Shown here: one piece after another, positions 55,411-63,445 of the stretch
How positions within the stretch are numbered: the stretch's first letter is position 1
Layout: the number at the start of each line of letters is the position of its first letter
NCBI GenBank assembly: GCA_041395525.1
Contig: JAWLAH010000002.1
Location: 124,001 to 188,000, forward strand
Length of the DNA stretch: 64,000 nt
From: CADEED01 sp020442965
Lineage (GTDB): Bacteria > Pseudomonadota > Gammaproteobacteria > Steroidobacterales > Steroidobacteraceae
Direction of reading: 5' to 3'
Notes under the pieces: model-generated
Told to the model about the DNA's origin: nothing
What the model saw: only the letters and a program-made list of their open reading frames with translations
Database searches by the model: none
Made by a program: the position numbers and the translations under genes

Positions 55411-55411
55411 T

Positions 55412-56785
55412 ATGCGGCGCGACGCGCGTACACTGACTACGGGCCGTGTCGTTCGGCCGGGCATTCGGCCCAATGCCGGGACGATCCCCAACGAGGTGCT
55501 CCCGGCACTCGGCTTCGTCGCAATCGCTGGCTGCGCCACCATCTTGGTGGTGGTCGGCCGGATCGCGGAGCTGATCCCTGGACTCGCGCAGCTGCAGCCG
55601 GCCAAGATCACGTTGGGGCTATTCATCCTCAGTGCGCTGATCGGCCGCAGGCAGCTCGCGCAGTCAAAACTACTTGAATCGCCGATCGTGCGGACGGCAT
55701 TCTGGTTTTTCGCGCTGGCGGCCCTCAGCGGTGTGTACTCGATTTGGCGATCGAACAGTCTGACGTTCGTCGTCAACGGCCTGCTGGTTATTACGCTCGT
55801 GTTTGCGCTCATCTTCAAGGTCGTCAGGAGCTGGACGATCGCGCGCGCGTTGATTTTCACTCTGTGTGCGAGCGGCGCGCTGCTCGGCGCGGCCGCGATA
55901 CTGGGATACCACGGCGCGCGTGCCGAGGCCGGCGTTACCTACGATACCAACGATCTGGCCTATCTACTGGTCACTACCTTGCCGCTGGCAGTGGCGCTGG
56001 CCATCGACGGAACCGGATGGCGGCGTTGGCTGTTCGGGTCGATGGCGGGCGCGATGATCGTCGCCACCCTATTGACCGAGTCGCGCGGCGGATTGCTGGG
56101 ATTGTTCGCCGGATTGCTGGCCGTGCTGTGGTTGCGCCCCACGGCAGTCAACGCCAAGACGGGGGCTATGGGTCGCATTTCCAAGACTCTGGTATGGGCC
56201 GTGATCGCAACGCTGATCGGCGTGGCGAGTTGGCCGTTGTTGCCGGCCAGCGCGCGTGAACGATTTGCGTCGCTGCTCAATATCGAATCGGACTACAACG
56301 TGCAGGAGGAGGACGTCGGTCGCACGTTCATCTGGCGCCGCAACCTCAAGGCGGTGGCCAAGCGGCCGATCGGCTATGGCGTGGCATCTTCCTCGGCACT
56401 CGATCTCAGGCTGGGTGGTCGATTCAAGACGGCACACAATAGCGTCGTTCAGATCGCGACGGAGCTCGGGGTGCTGGGCGCATTTCTCTTTTTGCGACTG
56501 TATTGGCTCGCCTGGCGGCAACTCAGTGCGCAGTCGGCACGCATGCGCGAGCGTGCGACGGCTGCGACCGAAAGGATCGCGCGCAGCGACGTGCCGGTCA
56601 TCCTGTATGCGCTGCGCGCATCGCTGGTCGCGAGTTTCGTAGCCGGATTCTTCTTGTCGCAGGGGTATTCCTACCTGCTGTATACGCTGCTGGGACTGAT
56701 TGCGGCGGTAGCGTTGCTGGACTCAAACGCCGGGGTCACGTCGTCGACGCCCGTCGCTTCCAAGTGGACGCGCCAGCGACGGTGA
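55412..56785 (+). CDS. O-antigen ligase/polymerase (Wzy-like)
   Basis: 457 residues with about ten helices. The large periplasmic loop contains EEDVGRTFIWRRNLKAVAKRPIGYGV and TAHNSVVQIATELGVLGAF, the Wzy_C signature with the conserved Arg and His. It should polymerise undecaprenyl-linked repeats flipped by the protein at 45590. It starts one base after the GT2 stop, and its stop overlaps the GTG start of the FemAB-like gene. Confidence 0.88.
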   Translation: MRRDARTLTTGRVVRPGIRPNAGTIPNEVLPALGFVAIAGCATILVVVGRIAELIPGLAQLQPAKITLGLFILSALIGRRQLAQSKLLESPIVRTAFWFFALAALSGVYSIWRSNSLTFVVNGLLVITLVFALIFKVVRSWTIARALIFTLCASGALLGAAAILGYHGARAEAGVTYDTNDLAYLLVTTLPLAVALAIDGTGWRRWLFGSMAGAMIVATLLTESRGGLLGLFAGLLAVLWLRPTAVNAKTGAMGRISKTLVWAVIATLIGVASWPLLPASARERFASLLNIESDYNVQEEDVGRTFIWRRNLKAVAKRPIGYGVASSSALDLRLGGRFKTAHNSVVQIATELGVLGAFLFLRLYWLAWRQLSAQSARMRERATAATERIARSDVPVILYALRASLVASFVAGFFLSQGYSYLLYTLLGLIAAVALLDSNAGVTSSTPVASKWTRQRR

Positions 56786-57915
56786 GTGCAGCGACGGCCC
56801 TGCTGGCACACAGCGAGCCACTTGAATTTGTCGCGCGCGAGGCTTGCCTGCGCGACTGGGCGGCGCTCGAGCCTGACTGCAACGCTTCGGCATTTCTGTC
56901 CAGCCCGTGGGTCGGCGCGTGGCTTGCTACGCTGCCGGCAGAACAGCCGCTACGCAAGTTGATCGTGACTCGGGCGGATGAAATCGTCGCGCTCGGCGTG
57001 TTTGGATCGGGGTTCGATGGCCGCTGGCCGCGGCGACGCCATTCGTTCTACCTGCACGCAACCGGTGACGCGGACTACGATTCGATTTTCATCGAGCAGA
57101 ATGGTCTGTTAGTGCGGCAGGGCTACGAAGCCGAGGCGACGTCGGTTGCTCTGCGGCACTTGTTCGAATCGCAGCGTGCGGTCGAACAGTTTCGTTTCGA
57201 CGCGGTCGAGGCGCCGGACGGCTTTCTTCAGGCAGCGCGCAGCGCTGATCTGATAGTCAGTGATTTTCGGATGGCCGCGCCCTATGTCGATTTGGCGTCG
57301 CTCAGAGAGTCTGGCAGCGGCTACGTCGAGTCACTGGGAAAGAAGGCGCGCTACGCGGTACGTTCCGCATGCGCGGCCTATGCAGAAAGGTTTGGTGCGC
57401 TGAGCGTCGATGTGGCCACGGCCGAGTCGGCGCCCGAGATCCTCGAGCGACTTGGTACACTGAGCAAGGCGCGGCATCAGGGGCACGGAAACGCGAGCGT
57501 TTTCCAGCGGCCGTTCTTCAATCAGTTTCACACTAGACTCATCGGTTCAGCCGGCGCAAACAATCTCGTTGAGCTACTAACAGTACGTGCCGGGAACGTC
57601 GACATCGGACATCTGTATCTGTTGCGCCATCGCAATCGGATCAGTTTCTACCAGTGCGGCTATGACTACGCGCTGCTGGATCAGCGCGCACAACCTGGGT
57701 ACGCTGTATTGTCACTCGCGATCGAACACTATTTGCAGGCGGGCTATGCGGCGTTCGATTTCCTTGCCGAAGCCACACCGTATAAATTGCGCCTCGCACG
57801 CGCATCCCGGGATATGGCGTGGTTGCGGTTCCGACGTCCGACTCTTCGCAACCGGCTGGAAGAAATTGGCCGCCAATGGCGGCATCGACACCGTCCGCTC
57901 GATCAGCGTGCTTAG
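56782..57915 (+). CDS. GNAT (FemAB/BcsL-type) acyltransferase
   Basis: 377 residues from GTG at 56782 (GTGA overlap with the polymerase stop). ACLRDWAALEPDCNASAFLSSPWVG is the typical opening of CelD/BcsL-like proteins. GYVESLGKKARYAVRSACAAY is the Acetyltransf_6 mid-domain, and GHLYLLRHRNRISFYQCGYDY with GYAVLSLAIEHYL closes the second GNAT lobe. Such proteins acylate or aminoacylate exopolysaccharides. It is convergent with the GT4 gene at 57953. Confidence 0.87.
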   Translation: MSAATALLAHSEPLEFVAREACLRDWAALEPDCNASAFLSSPWVGAWLATLPAEQPLRKLIVTRADEIVALGVFGSGFDGRWPRRRHSFYLHATGDADYDSIFIEQNGLLVRQGYEAEATSVALRHLFESQRAVEQFRFDAVEAPDGFLQAARSADLIVSDFRMAAPYVDLASLRESGSGYVESLGKKARYAVRSACAAYAERFGALSVDVATAESAPEILERLGTLSKARHQGHGNASVFQRPFFNQFHTRLIGSAGANNLVELLTVRAGNVDIGHLYLLRHRNRISFYQCGYDYALLDQRAQPGYAVLSLAIEHYLQAGYAAFDFLAEATPYKLRLARASRDMAWLRFRRPTLRNRLEEIGRQWRHRHRPLDQRA

Positions 57916-57952
57916 CTCCTGGCGGACAGGACCCGGTCGATGCCGACTCGGC

Positions 57953-59119
57953 TCATGCCGGTTCGGGCCATCTGGCCGGCAGTCCCAGCAGCTCGAGGTA
58001 GCGCGTGACGGTCGTTTCGATGTCGTGATCGGCGCGCACTCGATCGAGGCCCCGTTCGACTAGCCGAGCCCGCAGCGATGGCTCGTCGATCAGCCGCAGC
58101 ATCGCGCGACTGAGTGCGAGCGGATCGGCGGCGGGCACCGTTAGTCCCGCCCCATCGCGCAACAAGTCCGGTATGCCGCCGACCGCCGTTGCGACGCACG
58201 GAACGCGGTTGGCCATGGCTTCGATCAGTGCCATCGGCAAACCCTCGGTGAGCGAGCTCATCACGTAGGCATCGGTCGCAGGCAACAGCCGCATGACATC
58301 GGTACGTGCGCCGAGCATCGACACATGATCCTTCAGCCCCAACCGGGCAATGGTCTGTTCGATTCTTGGCCGGTCTTCCCCGTCCCCGATCAACCATAGA
58401 CGTGTCGGATTAGTCGTTAGTGAGCGCAGTGCGTGGAACGCCGCGACCAGCGTGGGAATATCCTTCACTTCGTTGAGCCGCCCAACCGCGGTGAAGACGA
58501 ACTCATTCTCGCCCGTGCCGAATTCGCGCCGTACACTGGGATCGCGGGCGGGGCGATCTGCGGGAACGACGACACCGTTTGCAACGTAGTGCATCAAATC
58601 GCGTGGCGCGCCGAGTTCGTTCACAAAATAGCCGATTTGATCAGGGTGTACGACCGTGATCGCATGTGCGCGCCGCAGACGGGCCGCCGTTGTTGCTCGG
58701 TAGTCAGGACGCGACCGGTATTGATGCAAAGCGTGTTCGGTCATCACCACGCGTGGTACCCGCGCCATCTGCCAGGCGATGCCCGCAATATCGAGTGCGG
58801 CGCCATAGTGCACGTGCAGCGCGGCGGCTCGTTCGCGACGCAGGAAGCTGGCCAGCTCGAATGGGTAGGTGAGTCGCCGCGTCAGGCGAGCGCGGCTGGT
58901 GTATTGATAATCGAAGCACTGTATGCCAGCGGCCTCGATTTCGCGGCGTAGCGGACCGTCGTTGCCGTACATGCCGAAACACAACACGCGATAGCCGCGG
59001 CGTTTGAAGCCGAGCGCGGCATCCGCCGCGACGCGTTCGCCGCCGCCGATATCGTACGAATAGAGTGCCTCGACAATAGTGGGGGGCGCACCGGTGAGCG
59101 CTGACGTGATGGACGACAT
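57953..59119 (-). CDS. Glycosyltransferase family 4
   Basis: 388 residues from ATG at 59119. The N-terminal domain has EALYSYDIGGGERVAADAAL, and the C-terminal domain has FVFTAVGRLNEVKDIPTLVAAF and DAYVMSSLTEGLPMALIEAMANRVPCVATAVGGIPDLL, the GT4 donor motif. The frame upstream of 59119 has no family sequence. It is divergent from another GT4 gene, 94 bp away, which has the same EGLPMVLLEAMA motif, so the two may act on successive sugars. Confidence 0.93.
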   Translation of the reverse strand: MSSITSALTGAPPTIVEALYSYDIGGGERVAADAALGFKRRGYRVLCFGMYGNDGPLRREIEAAGIQCFDYQYTSRARLTRRLTYPFELASFLRRERAAALHVHYGAALDIAGIAWQMARVPRVVMTEHALHQYRSRPDYRATTAARLRRAHAITVVHPDQIGYFVNELGAPRDLMHYVANGVVVPADRPARDPSVRREFGTGENEFVFTAVGRLNEVKDIPTLVAAFHALRSLTTNPTRLWLIGDGEDRPRIEQTIARLGLKDHVSMLGARTDVMRLLPATDAYVMSSLTEGLPMALIEAMANRVPCVATAVGGIPDLLRDGAGLTVPAADPLALSRAMLRLIDEPSLRARLVERGLDRVRADHDIETTVTRYLELLGLPARWPEPA

Positions 59120-59213
59120 GAGGCCTGCGACTGAAGGTGCGCTTGCGTGATGAACTGCGCGATAGTTTGGCACAGCGCTACTCAGCTGCCACTGTCTTGT
59201 GCAGACTACGTCC

Positions 59214-60329
59214 ATGGCACGAGCACTGCAGGTGATCAGCACTGGCGGCATGTACGGCGCAGAACGGGTGTTGCTGGAACTGTCGCGTTTCCTCAACGAC
59301 AATGGTTGGGACTCGCAGATTCTGGCGATCGACGGCGCCGGCGCCGCCCCGTTGGTGGCTGCCGCCAGGCGCATGGGCATGCGGGCCGAACTCTTCGGCG
59401 AGCGCGACATCGGTGCGTGGTCTGGCGCAAAGCGACTCGCCAGCTATCTCGAGGAACACTCGATCGATCTGGTGCACTCCCATGGTTATAAGCCAGACAT
59501 TCTGCTGGCTGCCTCCGGTCAGCCACGACGAAGAGTGTGCGTTGCAACTTGTCATAGTTGGTACAGCGACACGCTGAAAATGCGTGCGTACGAATGGCTC
59601 GACAAACGATGCCTGCGATTCTTCGATCAGGTGGTAGCGGTGTCGGACGAAATCCTGCAGGACTTGCTCGGCAATGCGGTGTCGGCCATGCGCCTCAGTA
59701 TGATCAGCAATGGCTTGGATGCGATCCAACCCGCGGACCAGGCGCGGCTCGTTATTCGTCGCCAGCTTGAGGTCGGGCCGGAGGAGTTACTGGTTGTGAG
59801 GGTCGGGCGCCTGATGGCCACCAAGGGCAATGATCTGCTGCTGCGCGCGCTGGCGAGCCTGAATCGATCTGACTGGCGCCTGGCGTTCGTCGGCGCAGGC
59901 GATCAACAGCCTGTATTGGAGGCGCTTGCTGCGTCGCTGGATGTCGCGGCCAAGGTGCGGTTCTGCGGCTTTCAGGACAACGTGGCGGACTATCTCGCTG
60001 CGGCCGACCTGTTCGTGAGTCCTTCGCTGCAAGAGGGGTTGCCGATGGTCCTGCTGGAAGCGATGGCCGCTGGCCTGCCGATTCTGTCGACCAGCGTGGG
60101 CCAGATTCCGAAAGTCATGCAGGACGACCACGACGGCTTGCTCATTGCACCAGGCGAGGTCGATGCATTGCACGCCGCGTTGGCACGACTCATGGCAAGT
60201 CCCTGGGATCGTGAGCGCTGGTCGGCGCAGGCGCGTCGGACGTACGCGGCGCGCTTCTCCCGCGGTGCAATGGGCGGCGCTTATCTGCGTCTCTATGATG
60301 ATGCGTTGCAACGCTCGCAAATCGAGTAA
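59214..60329 (+). CDS. Glycosyltransferase family 4
   Basis: 371 residues from ATG at 59214 (GTG at 59199 is an alternative). MARALQVISTGGMYGAERVLLELSRFL is the acceptor-domain start and VHSHGYKPDILL is typical. The donor domain has VVRVGRLMATKGNDLLLRALA and LFVSPSLQEGLPMVLLEAMAAGLPILSTSVGQIPKV. It is the last sugar-adding gene before the PEP-CTERM protein. Confidence 0.93.
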   Translation: MARALQVISTGGMYGAERVLLELSRFLNDNGWDSQILAIDGAGAAPLVAAARRMGMRAELFGERDIGAWSGAKRLASYLEEHSIDLVHSHGYKPDILLAASGQPRRRVCVATCHSWYSDTLKMRAYEWLDKRCLRFFDQVVAVSDEILQDLLGNAVSAMRLSMISNGLDAIQPADQARLVIRRQLEVGPEELLVVRVGRLMATKGNDLLLRALASLNRSDWRLAFVGAGDQQPVLEALAASLDVAAKVRFCGFQDNVADYLAAADLFVSPSLQEGLPMVLLEAMAAGLPILSTSVGQIPKVMQDDHDGLLIAPGEVDALHAALARLMASPWDRERWSAQARRTYAARFSRGAMGGAYLRLYDDALQRSQIE

Positions 60330-60397
60330 AGCGGGCTCTGTCGGAGTTCTTTACAGGAGCCTCCAGTCGAGTTTGGTTTCAGGGCCGTCGTTGTTCT

Positions 60398-60412
60398 TAA
60401 ATCACTGATTTA
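60398..60412. promoter_or_regulatory. Palindrome upstream of sigma-54 promoter, candidate activator site
   Basis: TAAATCA-C-TGATTTA is a perfect 7-1-7 inverted repeat ending 16 bases before the -24 element of the sigma-54 promoter at 60429. Enhancer-binding proteins often use such palindromes, usually further upstream, so PrsR is the first candidate. The sequence is AT-rich and could instead be an IHF-like bend. Confidence 0.45.
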
Positions 60413-60428
60413 CAACGGAAAACTTTGA

Positions 60429-60444
60429 TTGGCACGGTCGTTGC
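60429..60444 (+). promoter_or_regulatory. Sigma-54 (RpoN) promoter of the PEP-CTERM gene
   Basis: TTGGCACGGTCGTTGC: GG at 60431-60432 and GC at 60443-60444, separated by exactly 10 bases, in an almost perfect TGGCACG-N4-TTGC context. Transcription should start near 60456, giving a ~36-base leader before the ATG at 60492, which has AAGGAAA as its SD. Two sigma-54 activators are encoded in the window (prsR at 27536 and the GlrR-like gene at 62060). Confidence 0.88.
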
Positions 60445-60491
60445 ACAAATATAGCTGTCAGCGATCCCGCTGTTGGTTCTAAGGAAAACGA

Positions 60492-61130
60492 ATGAATCGC
60501 AAGTATTTTGCTCCGTTGGCTGCCGTTGGTGCCCTGCTGATCGCAGGTGCGGCCAATGCCGGCTTCGTCATTATGGACAATGGCGGCGCGCCGCTGTCTG
60601 TGATCAGCCCCATCCCCAATAACAATGACTTCCGTGCGGAATTGGCGGCAGCCGGTGTCGACCAGTTCAATCTGGGTGGCAGTCTGGCGCTCTCTGCCGA
60701 CTCTCTGCCGGGCGTATTTGATGTCACCGCCTTTGGCTCGGAGGCTGGGTTCGTCAATCGTTTCACGCTGGGTGCCACATCGTTCACCACGCCGGGCAAC
60801 CTGTCCTGGTTGCCACGTGCCGCCGGCAGTACTGCCGCCAGTGCTGGTATGGTCGACTTTGAGTTTTGCGCTCTGACGATCAGCTCCTGCCTCAACAACG
60901 CTCAGAATACCGATACGGTCAATGGTAGTTTCCAGTCCGTTGGCATGTGGGTGTCGGCTGATGGCAACACGGCCTGGTTGCTCTGGGACGACTCGGGTTC
61001 AGATGTCGACGACAACCACGATGACCTGATCATCCGCCTGACCTATCGTGTGCCGGAACCGGCGACGCTGGGCCTGCTCGGCTTGGGTCTCCTGGGCGTC
61101 GGCGCAATGCGCCGCAAGCGTACCGCGTAA
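60492..61130 (+). CDS. PEP-CTERM sorting-domain protein
   Basis: 212 residues. A signal peptide ends near AGAANAG (~23). The mature part is a Gly/Ser/Asn/Asp-rich beta protein with two Cys (FCALTISSCLNN) and an acidic DDSGSDVDDNHDD stretch. The C-terminal sorting signal at ~187-210 is a model one: VPEPATLGLLGLGLLGVGAM then RRKR. Exosortase A is expected to cut after or within the PEP motif. It has its own sigma-54 promoter and terminator, so it is a single-gene unit, and it is the only PEP-CTERM substrate in the window. Its function is unknown; relatives are surface or biofilm proteins. Confidence 0.95.
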   Translation: MNRKYFAPLAAVGALLIAGAANAGFVIMDNGGAPLSVISPIPNNNDFRAELAAAGVDQFNLGGSLALSADSLPGVFDVTAFGSEAGFVNRFTLGATSFTTPGNLSWLPRAAGSTAASAGMVDFEFCALTISSCLNNAQNTDTVNGSFQSVGMWVSADGNTAWLLWDDSGSDVDDNHDDLIIRLTYRVPEPATLGLLGLGLLGVGAMRRKRTA

Positions 61131-61152
61131 AGAACCTTGGGATTGCTGATCG

Positions 61153-61184
61153 GAACGGCGCCTTCGGGCGCCGTTCTGTTTTTT
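61153..61184 (+). terminator. Strong rho-independent terminator
   Basis: GAACGGCGCC (61153-61162), TTCG tetraloop, GGCGCCGTTC (61167-61176), then TGTTTTTT. A perfect 10-bp GC-rich stem with a T-tract, 22 bases after the PEP-CTERM stop. Confidence 0.94.
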
Positions 61185-61235
61185 GGATGCCCATAAGTTG
61201 CTAGGCTGGCACGTGCGGCCAATCGTCTGCGCTTT

Positions 61236-62063
61236 GTGGAGCTGACCCCATCCGTGGCTACGACCGAGCATGGACCCGATCGATCTCGCGACGTCCAGGC
61301 GGGGGCGCTGACCAGCGTCGCCGACTGGGACCCCTACTACGAAGGCCTGGATCTCGACCGTATCGACTCCCTCTCACGTGGGCCCTCGGTTTTCGATGAG
61401 TATCTCAGCGGTCGCACCGGCTGCGTGTTCGAACTCGGTTGTGGCGGCAGCCCGCTGCTCGCGCGCGGCGCGCGCTTTGGTTGGCAGGTCGCGGGCGTTG
61501 ATTTCTCTGCGCCAAGTCTGGCCTGTCTGCAGCGGTATCTGGCGCAGCAGCAGCTGCCTGCCGGACGCTTCATTCTCGGTGATATTTTCACGGCGGACGT
61601 AGCGTCGTTCGCCGAATCGGCTGACATGATCGTTTCGGCTGGCTTTCTCGAGCACTTCGAGAATCCGACGCCAATCCTCAAGAAGTGGTCCGCCGTATTG
61701 CGGCCAGGCGGTTTGGTCGTTAGTGCCATCCCGAATCTGTTAGGGATAAATGCCAAGGTATTCGCCAAGTACGACGTGCCCTTCTGGCGGCAGCACGTGG
61801 CTTTCGATCCGGCGGCGCTCGATCGGATGCACGTCGACGCCGGTTTACAGATCGCGCGGCAGGCTGCCTACGTTGGCCGCTACGATATTCACATGCTCGT
61901 GCCGTGGAAGAACATCGCACGCAGATTCCCACATCCGCAGCTCTACCGCTTCTTCAAGCTGGCTACCTACTTTGGCATTGGCGTGCCGCTGAGTAAATTG
62001 CCGCTGTCGCCGTCGAAGCGATTTTCGCCCTACGTTCTCGGCGTGTACAAGAAGACCGGCTAG
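61236..62063 (+). CDS. Class I SAM-dependent methyltransferase
   Basis: 275 residues from GTG at 61236 (GTG at 61254 also possible). SAM motif I is VFELGCGGSPLLARGARFG, then VAGVDFSAPSLACLQRYL and GDIFTADVAS. MIVSAGFLEHFENP and LRPGGLVVSAIPNLLG complete the Methyltransf_11-type core. The C-terminal ~70 residues are helical. It likely modifies a sugar or lipid of the neighbouring polysaccharide pathway. It is convergent with the GlrR-like gene, overlapping by four bases. It lies after the terminator and so needs its own promoter, not recognised. Confidence 0.82.
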   Translation: MELTPSVATTEHGPDRSRDVQAGALTSVADWDPYYEGLDLDRIDSLSRGPSVFDEYLSGRTGCVFELGCGGSPLLARGARFGWQVAGVDFSAPSLACLQRYLAQQQLPAGRFILGDIFTADVASFAESADMIVSAGFLEHFENPTPILKKWSAVLRPGGLVVSAIPNLLGINAKVFAKYDVPFWRQHVAFDPAALDRMHVDAGLQIARQAAYVGRYDIHMLVPWKNIARRFPHPQLYRFFKLATYFGIGVPLSKLPLSPSKRFSPYVLGVYKKTG

Positions 62064-63445
62064 CGCGACTTGAAGTCTTCCGGGGTCAGTTGATGCCGGC
62101 CCAACAGCTTGTAGAAATCGGTGCGATTGCGCTTGGCAAGCCGCGCCGCCTGACTCACATTGCCACCCGTGATCTGCAGGATCTGCGAGAGATAGCTGCG
62201 CGTGAATTCATCGCGTGCCTCATCGAAGGAGGGTAGCCGGCCCTGCGTGCCGCCTAGCGATTGCTGCACCAGTTCCACCGGAATGATCGGCGTTTGCGAC
62301 AGCGCGACGTTCTGGCGCACGACGTTTGCCAGCTGGCGGATGTTGCCGGGCCAGTCGGCTGTGGCCAGGAGCTCGACGGCTTCGGGCGCGTAGATCTTGC
62401 GCACACCGCTCTCCTTGGTGATCGCGGCGAGAAAGTGCGACACCAGCAGCGGAATGTCCTCGCGTCGTCGATTGAGCGGGGGCATTTCGATATGCACGAC
62501 ATTGAGTCGATAGTACAGATCCTCACGGAATTGACCCGCCATCATCAATTGCTGCAAGTCGCGGTGTGTCGAGGAGATGACGCGCACGTTGACGGCAATA
62601 GCATCGGTGATGCCGATTGGCCGAATGACGTTTTCCTGCAGGACGCGTAACAGCTTGACTTGCAGGCGCATCGGCATATCGCCGATTTCGTCTAACAACA
62701 GTGTGCCGCCATCGGCGGCCTGAAACAGGCCCTTGTGATCGCGGATAGCCCCGGTGAACGACCCTTTGGCGTGGCCAAACAACTCGGACTCGAGCAGATT
62801 CTCGGCCATCGCGCTGCAATTGATGGCGACGAACGGCTTGCTGCGGCGCGGACTCGCCCGATGTATGGCGCGTGCCAGGAGTTCCTTGCCGGTGCCGCTC
62901 TCGCCGGTAATCAGCACCCGAGCGTCGGTGCCCGCAACCATGTGCGCTTGGGAGAGTTTTTCTTCGACGACGGAACTGCGCGTGATGATTTCCGCACGCC
63001 AGTCTTCGTCATTCTCGCTGAAACCGGATATGCGCAGCGCTTTTTGCACCTGGTCGAGCAGTTCCTGCTTGTCGACCGGTTTGGTCAGAAACCCGAACGC
63101 TCCCATTTGCGTCGCCTGTACGGCGTCGGGAATCGTGCCGTGCGCAGTCAGAATAATCACCTTCAACCCCGGGTAGCGCACCTGCAGCTCCTTGAGCAAG
63201 CCGATACCGTCCATCTGGTCCATACGCAGATCGGTAATGACGAGCTCCGGTCGGAAACGCGCGGTGGCAGCGAGGGCGAGGGCGCCGCTTTCGACCGCCT
63301 CGACCTCGTAGTTTTCGGCGCGCAAACGGATCGTCAGCAGCCGCAATAGGCCTGGATCGTCGTCGACGACCAATATGCGCGCCTTGCGCTTGTTGCTGCC
63401 AAGGTGGCTGTTGGGCGGGCTGGCGAGCGGCATGGCGACTTGCAT
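62060..63445 (-). CDS. glrR: Sigma-54-dependent response regulator, GlrR/QseF type
   Basis: 461 residues. The receiver domain starts ARILVVDDDPGLLRLL, with phosphoacceptor Asp72 in LVITDLRMDQMDG. The AAA+ domain has Walker A GESGTGKE and the sigma-54 contact loop reads GSFTGA instead of the usual GAFTGA. The C-terminal Fis-like helix-turn-helix is GNVSQAARLAKRNRTDFYKLL. The next minus-strand upstream gene resembles yfhG/qseG and overlaps by one base, the same order as glrK-yfhG-glrR in E. coli, which supports the GlrR call. The sensor kinase would lie beyond the window. Confidence 0.85.
   Translation of the reverse strand: MQVAMPLASPPNSHLGSNKRKARILVVDDDPGLLRLLTIRLRAENYEVEAVESGALALAATARFRPELVITDLRMDQMDGIGLLKELQVRYPGLKVIILTAHGTIPDAVQATQMGAFGFLTKPVDKQELLDQVQKALRISGFSENDEDWRAEIITRSSVVEEKLSQAHMVAGTDARVLITGESGTGKELLARAIHRASPRRSKPFVAINCSAMAENLLESELFGHAKGSFTGAIRDHKGLFQAADGGTLLLDEIGDMPMRLQVKLLRVLQENVIRPIGITDAIAVNVRVISSTHRDLQQLMMAGQFREDLYYRLNVVHIEMPPLNRRREDIPLLVSHFLAAITKESGVRKIYAPEAVELLATADWPGNIRQLANVVRQNVALSQTPIIPVELVQQSLGGTQGRLPSFDEARDEFTRSYLSQILQITGGNVSQAARLAKRNRTDFYKLLGRHQLTPEDFKSR

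Noticed and set aside
61207..61225. TGGCACG-like element before the methyltransferase gene at 61236
   Set aside because: It lacks the GC at the exact GG-N10-GC spacing needed for a sigma-54 promoter.
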